A stretch of 47,146 nt of DNA from Candidatus Saccharimonadota bacterium (GTDB taxonomy: Bacteria > Patescibacteriota > Saccharimonadia > Saccharimonadales > Saccharimonadaceae). Where the stretch lies: NCBI GenBank assembly GCA_017432365.1, contig JAFRJG010000010.1:1-47146 (forward strand), read 5' to 3'. The position numbers were made by a program, and so were the translations under genes. Shown here one piece after another: positions 41,791-47,146 of this stretch (position 1 is its first letter; every line of letters starts with the position of its first letter). Under the pieces are notes generated by a model, which did no database searches, had not been told where the DNA came from, and saw nothing but the letters and a program-made list of their open reading frames with translations.

Positions 41791-42744
41791 ATGAAGAAAG
41801 AAAAGATTCTGTATCTCGTCATCCCGTGCTATAACGAGGATGCCGTATTGCCCGAAACTACACGCAGATTGACTGTCAAACTTGACCAAATGACCAAAAC
41901 AAACCTAATTTCGTCCAAAAGTAAAATCTTATATATTGACGATGGCTCCACGGACAATACTTGGTCTTCTATTGAAAGTTTACACAAGGAATATAAACGC
42001 GTTGCGGGTCTTAAATTAGCTAAAAATCGCGGACATCAAAACGCCCTTCTTGCCGGGCTTATGACTGCTAAGGATTGCGCCGATATTGCGATTTCCATGG
42101 ATGCCGATTTGCAAGATGATATCGAAGTCCTCAATCAATTTATTAAAGAATATCAAAACGGTTCCGAGATTGTTTACGGCGTTAGGTCTTCTAGAAAAAA
42201 AGACAGTTTCTTCAAGCGTAATACGGCACAGCTTTTTTACACATTCATGAAATGGCTCGGTGTTGATATTGTTTATAATCACGCCGATTATCGTCTAATG
42301 AGCAAGCGCGCGATAGAAGAATTGGCGAGATATGGAGAAGTTAACCTGTTTTTGCGTGGCATTATCCCGCAAATTGGTCTCCGTACCGCTGTTGTCAAGT
42401 ATGAACGTCAGACTAGATTTGCTGGTGAGAGCAAATATCCCCTGAAAAAAATGCTTAATTTCGCTCTTGAAGGAATCTTGTCATTTAGCGTACGCCCCTT
42501 GAGAATTATCACTATTCTTGGCTCGCTTATCTCTCTCGCTAGTTTTATCTTTCTAATTTATGTAATCATTGGGCATTTTGTCAACGGTAACGTCGCCGGA
42601 TGGACTACGACTGTCGCTCTCGTATGCTTCTTCGGCGGCTTCCAAATCCTCTGTATTGGCATTATTGGCGAATATATCGGCAAAATCTATAGCGAAACCA
42701 AACGTCGCCCCCGCTATATTATCGAAAAATCATTAATCAACTAA
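41791..42744 (+). CDS. Polyprenyl-phosphate glycosyltransferase (GtrB/DPM1-like, GT2)
   Basis: 317 aa. GT-A domain with LVIPCYNEDAVLP, LYIDDGSTDNTW and SMDADLQDD (metal site), RFAGESKYPLKKML, then two C-terminal membrane helices (about 235-258 and 268-292) and a basic tail YSETKRRPRY. Such enzymes move a hexose from a nucleotide sugar to undecaprenyl phosphate on the cytoplasmic side. Together with the GT-C protein just upstream (10-nt gap) it forms a typical three-step glycosylation pair; a flippase is not seen. Confidence 0.9.
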   Translation: MKKEKILYLVIPCYNEDAVLPETTRRLTVKLDQMTKTNLISSKSKILYIDDGSTDNTWSSIESLHKEYKRVAGLKLAKNRGHQNALLAGLMTAKDCADIAISMDADLQDDIEVLNQFIKEYQNGSEIVYGVRSSRKKDSFFKRNTAQLFYTFMKWLGVDIVYNHADYRLMSKRAIEELARYGEVNLFLRGIIPQIGLRTAVVKYERQTRFAGESKYPLKKMLNFALEGILSFSVRPLRIITILGSLISLASFIFLIYVIIGHFVNGNVAGWTTTVALVCFFGGFQILCIGIIGEYIGKIYSETKRRPRYIIEKSLIN

Positions 42745-42750
42745 GCTCAT

Positions 42751-43536
42751 ATGTCTCGAACCTCCCCAACCCATACTTTTGTCATCTGCGCGTATAAAGA
42801 GTCGCAGTATCTTGAAGAGTGCATTAAATCACTACTAAGCCAGACCGTTCCGGCTAAATGCGTCATCGCCACCTCTACCCCTAATCGACATATCCAATCC
42901 CTTGCTAAAAAATACCATCTCCCTTACTATGTTCGTCGTGGAAAATCGGACATTCAGACCGACTGGAACTTTGCCTATAACCAAGCCGACACCGAACTGG
43001 TGACTATCGCGCATCAAGACGACATCTACGAACCCGAATATTTGCAATCCATTCTCAACAACTACGACAAACAAATTCTTTTATATAATACAGATTATAT
43101 CCCATACAAAAATGGCGTCGACGCTCAAGATAGTAACAGTAAAATTAAACGAGTCCTTAAAGTTTTTACAAAATCGAAGTTCTTCGCCCAATTCAGGTTT
43201 TTTAAGGTTATGTCGCTCGCGTTTGGCAATACCATTAACTGTCCATCTGTCACGTATAATAAACTGCTACTCGGGGACTCAGTTTTTACCTCAGAACTTA
43301 AATTTGGTCTCGACTGGGATACCTTTCTTAAGATTGCTCGTCAAAAGGGAATTAGTCTATATATTCCTCGCAAGTTAGTTAAATACCGCATTCATGATGA
43401 CGCCACGACGAAAAAATTTATTTTAAACAATCAACGCCAAAAAGAAGATTTGATTATGTTTAATAAAATTTGGCCTAGCTGGATTGCGAAGCTCATCATG
43501 AAAGTTTACGTCAAGTCGTACGACACCTATAAGTAA
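42751..43536 (+). CDS. Family 2 glycosyltransferase
   Basis: 261 aa. TFVICAYKESQYLEECIKS at the N-terminus, VIATSTPN, VTIAHQDDIYEP (DD metal site) and a late LVKYRIHDDATTKK loop. It lacks membrane helices. It follows the GtrB-like gene by 6 nt, with AT-rich codon choice like the two genes before it. Sugar specificity unknown. Confidence 0.85.
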   Translation: MSRTSPTHTFVICAYKESQYLEECIKSLLSQTVPAKCVIATSTPNRHIQSLAKKYHLPYYVRRGKSDIQTDWNFAYNQADTELVTIAHQDDIYEPEYLQSILNNYDKQILLYNTDYIPYKNGVDAQDSNSKIKRVLKVFTKSKFFAQFRFFKVMSLAFGNTINCPSVTYNKLLLGDSVFTSELKFGLDWDTFLKIARQKGISLYIPRKLVKYRIHDDATTKKFILNNQRQKEDLIMFNKIWPSWIAKLIMKVYVKSYDTYK

Positions 43537-43567
43537 TTCCTCCTTCTCGAGTATAGCGGTTTTTCAT

Positions 43568-43575
43568 GTTATAAT
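43568..43575 (+). promoter_or_regulatory. Extended -10 of the rfb operon
   Basis: TGTTATAAT with TATAAT at 43570-43575. The expected start (about 43582) falls right at an AAAGGAG SD (43582-43588), 8 nt before the ATG, giving a very short but SD-containing leader. Confidence 0.62.
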
Positions 43576-43596
43576 ACCTCCAAAGGAGCTCCATAT

Positions 43597-44484
43597 ATGA
43601 AAGGTATTATTCTCGCTGGCGGTTCCGGAACCCGCCTTTATCCTCTAACTCTCGCGACCTCGAAGCAGATGCTTCCGGTTTATGACAAACCGATGATATA
43701 TTACCCTCTCTCGACTCTCATGCTTGCTGGGATTCGAGAAATTCTTATTATTTCAACCCCGACCGACCTCCCGAACTTCGAACGTCTCCTTGGTGACGGG
43801 AAAAAATTCGGACTCAGCCTCTCGTATAAAGTCCAACCCTCTCCCGATGGTCTCGCGCAGGCCTTCCTTCTCGGCGAAGAGTTTATTGGCAACGACAGCT
43901 GCGCCATGGTTCTCGGCGACAACATCTTCTATGGCGACGGCTTTACGGCCGCTCTCAAGAACGCCGTAAAAAACGCCGAAGACAATTTTCGCGCTACGAT
44001 TTTCGGTTATTATGTTAACGACCCCGAGCGTTTCGGCGTGGTTGAATTTGATAAAAACTGGCACGCTCTCTCTATCGAAGAAAAACCGGCTTCTCCGAAG
44101 TCGAACTACGCCGTCACCGGCCTCTATTTCTACCCCGCCGGCGTCTCGGAAAAAGCGAAGCACGTCCAGCCCTCCGCTCGCGGCGAACTGGAAATTACAA
44201 CTCTCAACGAATTTTATCTAACCGAAAAAACTCTCGATGTCCAGGTTCTCGGTCGTGGCTTCGCCTGGCTTGATACTGGAACCATGGACTCTCTCGCCGA
44301 CGCCTCCGATTTTGTCCGTGTCATCCAAAAACGCCAGGGAATCGAAATCTCCGCCCCCGAAGAAATCGCCTATAAAAACAGCTGGATTTCTAAAGAGGAA
44401 CTGCTCGCCTCGGCAGAAAAATATGGCAAGTCCAGCTACGGCGCCCACTTGAAAAACGTTGCCGAAGGAAAATTAAAGGACTAG
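43597..44484 (+). CDS. rfbA: Glucose-1-phosphate thymidylyltransferase
   Basis: 295 aa, standard length. Nucleotide-binding [11 protein letters not shown] (8-18), [33 protein letters not shown] and LDTGTMDSL motifs identify RfbA/RmlA. It makes dTDP-glucose from dTTP and glucose-1-phosphate, step 1 of dTDP-L-rhamnose synthesis. First gene of a four-gene operon with 1-nt gaps. Confidence 0.97.
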   Translation: MKGIILAGGSGTRLYPLTLATSKQMLPVYDKPMIYYPLSTLMLAGIREILIISTPTDLPNFERLLGDGKKFGLSLSYKVQPSPDGLAQAFLLGEEFIGNDSCAMVLGDNIFYGDGFTAALKNAVKNAEDNFRATIFGYYVNDPERFGVVEFDKNWHALSIEEKPASPKSNYAVTGLYFYPAGVSEKAKHVQPSARGELEITTLNEFYLTEKTLDVQVLGRGFAWLDTGTMDSLADASDFVRVIQKRQGIEISAPEEIAYKNSWISKEELLASAEKYGKSSYGAHLKNVAEGKLKD

Positions 44485-44485
44485 C

Positions 44486-45052
44486 ATGCTTACATTCGAA
44501 CCGACCAAAATCAAAGACGTCTATATCATCACCCCGAAAGTGTTCGGCGACGACCGGGGATATTTCATGGAAACTTTCTCCGACCAGGATTTCCAGCAAC
44601 AAGGTCTTCACTATACTTTTGTTCAAGATAATCAGTCCTCAAGTAAACAAGGCGTCCTTCGTGGTCTCCATTTCCAAAAGTCTCACCCCCAGGCGAAGCT
44701 CGTTCGCGTCTTGAAGGGGGAAGTCTTTGACGTTGCCGTTGACCTCCGGAAAGATTCGAAAACTTACGGCCAGTATGTCGGCGTCCTCCTCTCGGCAGAG
44801 AATAAAAAACAGCTCCTTATTCCTCGTGGCTTTGCCCATGGCTTTCTCGTCGTCTCCGACTCTGCCGAGTTTGCTTATAAATGTGACGAATTTTACCACC
44901 CCGAAGACGAAGGCGGTCTCAAATTCGATGACCCCGACGTCAATATCGCCTGGCCAAAACTCGATTGCGACTACATTTTAAGCGAAAAAGACAAACTGCA
45001 CCCCTCGCTAAAAGATTCAAAAATCACGTTTGCTTTAGAAGGAGAAAAATAA
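44486..45052 (+). CDS. rfbC: dTDP-4-dehydrorhamnose 3,5-epimerase
   Basis: 188 aa cupin-type epimerase. DDRGYFMETF, VLRGLHFQ (catalytic His), KLVRVLKGEVFDVAVDLR, PRGFAHGF and the late DPDVNIAWP are family signatures. It acts on dTDP-4-keto-6-deoxyglucose, step 3. It begins one base after the rfbA stop. Confidence 0.96.
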   Translation: MLTFEPTKIKDVYIITPKVFGDDRGYFMETFSDQDFQQQGLHYTFVQDNQSSSKQGVLRGLHFQKSHPQAKLVRVLKGEVFDVAVDLRKDSKTYGQYVGVLLSAENKKQLLIPRGFAHGFLVVSDSAEFAYKCDEFYHPEDEGGLKFDDPDVNIAWPKLDCDYILSEKDKLHPSLKDSKITFALEGEK

Positions 45053-45053
45053 C

Positions 45054-46082
45054 ATGTCGAAAACTCTCGTCATCACCGGAGGTGCCGGTTTTATCGGTTC
45101 CAATTTCGTTTATTATATTTTGAAAAAATATCCCGACTATTGTGTCGTCTGTGTTGACGCCCTGACTTATGCCGGGAACCTCTCGACTTTGAAAGAAGCC
45201 TTGAAAAACCCGAACTTCCGTTTCGAAAAACTCAACATCTGCGACTATGCCGGCGTTAAAAACCTGTTCGAAGAAATAAAGCCCGATATCGTCATTAACT
45301 TCGCTGCCGAGTCCCACGTCGACCGCTCAATAACAACCCCAGGTATTTTTGTTGACACAAATATCAAGGGAACTCAAAACCTCATGGACATCTGCCGAGA
45401 ACTCGAGATTCCTCGTTTTCATCAAGTCTCGACCGACGAAGTCTATGGCGACCTTCCGCTCGACCGTCCCGACCTCTTCTTTACTGAAAACACTCCAATC
45501 CACGCTTCCTCTCCATATTCCGCCTCGAAAGCCGGCGCCGACCTCCTCGTCCTCGCTTATTGTCGCACTTTTAACTTCCCCGCGACCATCTCTCGCTGCT
45601 CGAACAACTACGGTCCCTTCCATTTTCCGGAGAAACTGATTCCTCTGATGATTACTCACGCTCTTGCTGACGAGCCTCTCCCGGTTTATGGCGACGGGAA
45701 AAATGTCCGCGACTGGCTCTACGTCGAAGACCACTGTAAAGCTATCGACCTCATCATTCACGACGACCGCCTCGGCGAAGTCTATAACGTCGGCGGCCAT
45801 AACGAAATGTCCAATCTCGACATCGTTAAACTCATTCTCCAAAAACTCAATAAACCGGAAAGCCTCATCACCTTTGTCGAAGATAGAAAAGGTCACGACC
45901 GTCGTTATGCTATCGACCCGACTAAAATCCACGACACTCTCGGTTGGTCTCCAGAAACCAAGTTCAAGGACGGTATCGAAACAACGATTGACTGGTACCT
46001 CTCCCACGAAGACTGGTGGCGCGAGATTCTCTCTGGTAATTATCAGAACTATTACGAAAAAATGTACGGAGGAAAAATCTAG
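45054..46082 (+). CDS. rfbB: dTDP-glucose 4,6-dehydratase
   Basis: 342 aa, extended SDR. NAD motif TGGAGFIGSNFV (7-18), AAESHVDRSI, STDEVYGDL with catalytic Asp-Glu, and YSASKAGAD (Tyr/Lys pair), then RCSNNYGP and VRDWLYVEDHC. It makes dTDP-4-keto-6-deoxyglucose, step 2. A GGAGAAA SD lies before its ATG, and the next gene starts on the base after its TAG. Confidence 0.97.
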   Translation: MSKTLVITGGAGFIGSNFVYYILKKYPDYCVVCVDALTYAGNLSTLKEALKNPNFRFEKLNICDYAGVKNLFEEIKPDIVINFAAESHVDRSITTPGIFVDTNIKGTQNLMDICRELEIPRFHQVSTDEVYGDLPLDRPDLFFTENTPIHASSPYSASKAGADLLVLAYCRTFNFPATISRCSNNYGPFHFPEKLIPLMITHALADEPLPVYGDGKNVRDWLYVEDHCKAIDLIIHDDRLGEVYNVGGHNEMSNLDIVKLILQKLNKPESLITFVEDRKGHDRRYAIDPTKIHDTLGWSPETKFKDGIETTIDWYLSHEDWWREILSGNYQNYYEKMYGGKI

Positions 46083-46994
46083 ATGAAAGTTTTCGTCACC
46101 GGCGTCTCTGGACAGCTTGGTCATGACGTCATGCTCGAACTTCAGAAACGAGGAATTGAAGCTCTCGGTGCTGACCGCTCCGGTAAAAGCACTGAATTCC
46201 CGACCGTCGCCCTCGATATTACGGACAGGGAAGCGGTAGAAAAAACTCTGAACTCGATAAAACCCGACGCTATCATCCATTGTGCCGCTTGGACCAACGT
46301 TGACGGCGCAGAAGCTCCCGAGAATCGACCCCTTGTGGAAAAAGTCAACGTCGAGGGGACTGCAAACCTCGCTCAGATGGCTAAATCTCTCAACGCTAAA
46401 ATGATTTACATTTCCACGGATTATGTTTTTTCAGGGGAGGGAACCGCTCCCTGGACGCCCGACGATAAAAGTTTTGCCCCGCTTAACTTCTACGGAGAAA
46501 CCAAGCTCGGTGGGGAACGGGCTGTGGAAAACTGCGTGGAAAAGTTCTTCATCGTTCGTATCGCCTGGGTCTTCGGAGAAAACGGGAAAAACTTTGTCGA
46601 CACCATGCTCCGCGTCGGAAAAACTCATGACGAAGTCAAGGTTGTCAATGACCAAATCGGCACCCCAACCTACTGCCCCGACCTCGCTCGACTCCTCATC
46701 GACATGCTCGAGACCGAGAAATACGGCTTTTATCACGCCACAAACGAAGGTGGCTATATCTCCTGGGCGGACTTCACAAAAGAAATCTTCAACCAGGCTC
46801 AAATCAATTCAAAGGTCGTCCCCGTCTCAACCGCCGAATACGAAGCTATCGCCGGTCAATCCGTCGCCAAGCGCCCCAAGAACTCTCGCCTCGACAAATC
46901 AAAACTTACCCAAAACGGCTTCACTCCCCTCCCAACTTGGCAATCCGCCCTCTCGCGCTACCTCGCCTCGCATACTCCTTCGAAAAATGTGTAA
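46083..46994 (+). CDS. rfbD: dTDP-4-dehydrorhamnose reductase
   Basis: 303 aa, SDR. GVSGQLGHDV (7-16), CAAWTNVDGAE, STDYVFSGEG, YGETKLGGE (catalytic Tyr/Lys) and RIAWVFGENGKNFV. It reduces the keto sugar to dTDP-L-rhamnose, step 4, completing the pathway. The AGGAGGAAA SD lies within the end of rfbB. The rhamnose probably feeds the glycosyltransferases upstream and wall glycan attachment by the LCP protein. Confidence 0.96.
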   Translation: MKVFVTGVSGQLGHDVMLELQKRGIEALGADRSGKSTEFPTVALDITDREAVEKTLNSIKPDAIIHCAAWTNVDGAEAPENRPLVEKVNVEGTANLAQMAKSLNAKMIYISTDYVFSGEGTAPWTPDDKSFAPLNFYGETKLGGERAVENCVEKFFIVRIAWVFGENGKNFVDTMLRVGKTHDEVKVVNDQIGTPTYCPDLARLLIDMLETEKYGFYHATNEGGYISWADFTKEIFNQAQINSKVVPVSTAEYEAIAGQSVAKRPKNSRLDKSKLTQNGFTPLPTWQSALSRYLASHTPSKNV

Positions 46995-47078
46995 AGCCTC
47001 TTGCGGTCTGACGTGTCTCGCCGGACTCTTGGACGATTATATAAAAGCAGCATTATAAGTACTGTAAGCATTTTCATA

Positions 47079-47111
47079 TTGACAAACTCGGGGGGGGGGG
47101 GGGGGTAACAT
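47079..47111 (+). promoter_or_regulatory. Candidate promoter with poly-G spacer
   Basis: TTGACA (47079-47084) and TAACAT (47106-47111) are separated by 21 nt, of which 16 are a run of G. No gene is visible downstream before the window ends. Confidence 0.4.
47090..47105 (+). repeat. Homopolymer tract of 16 G
   Basis: Sixteen consecutive G. Such tracts change length by slippage. It is also a common sequencing or assembly artefact near contig ends. Confidence 0.9.
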
Positions 47112-47146
47112 TAAAAACAAAAAGGTCAAAAAGTTAAAAAAAACAA

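Larger units (their letters stand above)
46995..47146 (+). other. Non-coding tail with no gene
   Basis: 152 bp after rfbD. I see no terminator hairpin and no convincing gene. It contains the poly-G tract and flanking promoter-like boxes listed separately. Confidence 0.6.

Noticed and set aside
46987-47058. 23-codon frame with three Cys overlapping the rfbD stop
   Set aside because: It has no SD, and it is too short and not linked to any recognisable peptide family.

Overview
The window reads as part of a Candidate Phyla Radiation (Patescibacteria) genome, most likely a Candidatus Saccharibacteria (TM7) relative. The reasons are the standard genetic code, the reduced VirB4/VirB6/PrgI/VirB2-like secretion locus typical of these episymbionts, the very large modular cell-wall enzymes, and the dnaA-rpmH-rnpA-yidC-jag order. 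The phylum is an inference from gene content; no rRNA gene is present. The + strand is visibly richer in C than in G almost everywhere, whichever strand carries the gene.

Layout. 1-300: the 3' end of a serine recombinase that runs into a tRNA-Ser(GCU) gene, probably the edge of an integrated element. 400-4430: a pilin-like protein, ComF, a small heat-shock protein, a GC-rich structured intergenic element and an LTA-synthase-like sulfatase-fold enzyme. 4467-21566: a type IV secretion-like locus with four more pilin-like proteins on the minus strand, facing VirB6-like, PrgI, a split VirB4 (TraC-like half plus ATPase), two giant secreted peptidoglycan enzymes and four single-span membrane proteins. 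21570-25532: recF, dnaN and dnaA on the minus strand, with a probable oriC (DnaA-box-rich, 440 bp) between dnaN and dnaA. 25689-27793: rpmH, rnpA, yidC, jag. 27821-31991: an LCP-family protein with a basic histone-like tail, divergent from a LexA-like DNA-binding protein, an unknown membrane protein and a ChW-repeat cell-wall protein. 31977-46994: a surface polysaccharide locus (DUF616-like transferase, nucleotide-sugar dehydrogenase, five further soluble or membrane-anchored glycosyltransferases, two polytopic membrane proteins) ending in a complete dTDP-L-rhamnose operon rfbA-C-B-D. 46995-47146: a non-coding tail with a run of 16 G between -35-like and -10-like boxes.

How the parts work together. 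The secretion locus has the motor, channel and pilus-like parts but no visible VirD4, VirB11 or relaxase, and it is welded to enzymes able to cut sugar and peptide bonds of peptidoglycan. This suits an apparatus crossing the walls of self and host cells. The polysaccharide and rhamnose genes, LCP protein, ChW protein and LTA-synthase-like enzyme point to an elaborate cell surface.

Expression signals are unusually uniform. Many transcription units start with an extended -10 (TGNTATAAT or TGGTAAAAT) only 6-11 nt before the start codon and without a Shine-Dalgarno sequence, so many mRNAs are probably leaderless. Genes inside operons, and dnaA, dnaN and rfbA, have clear SD sequences. TGA is almost unused as a stop.
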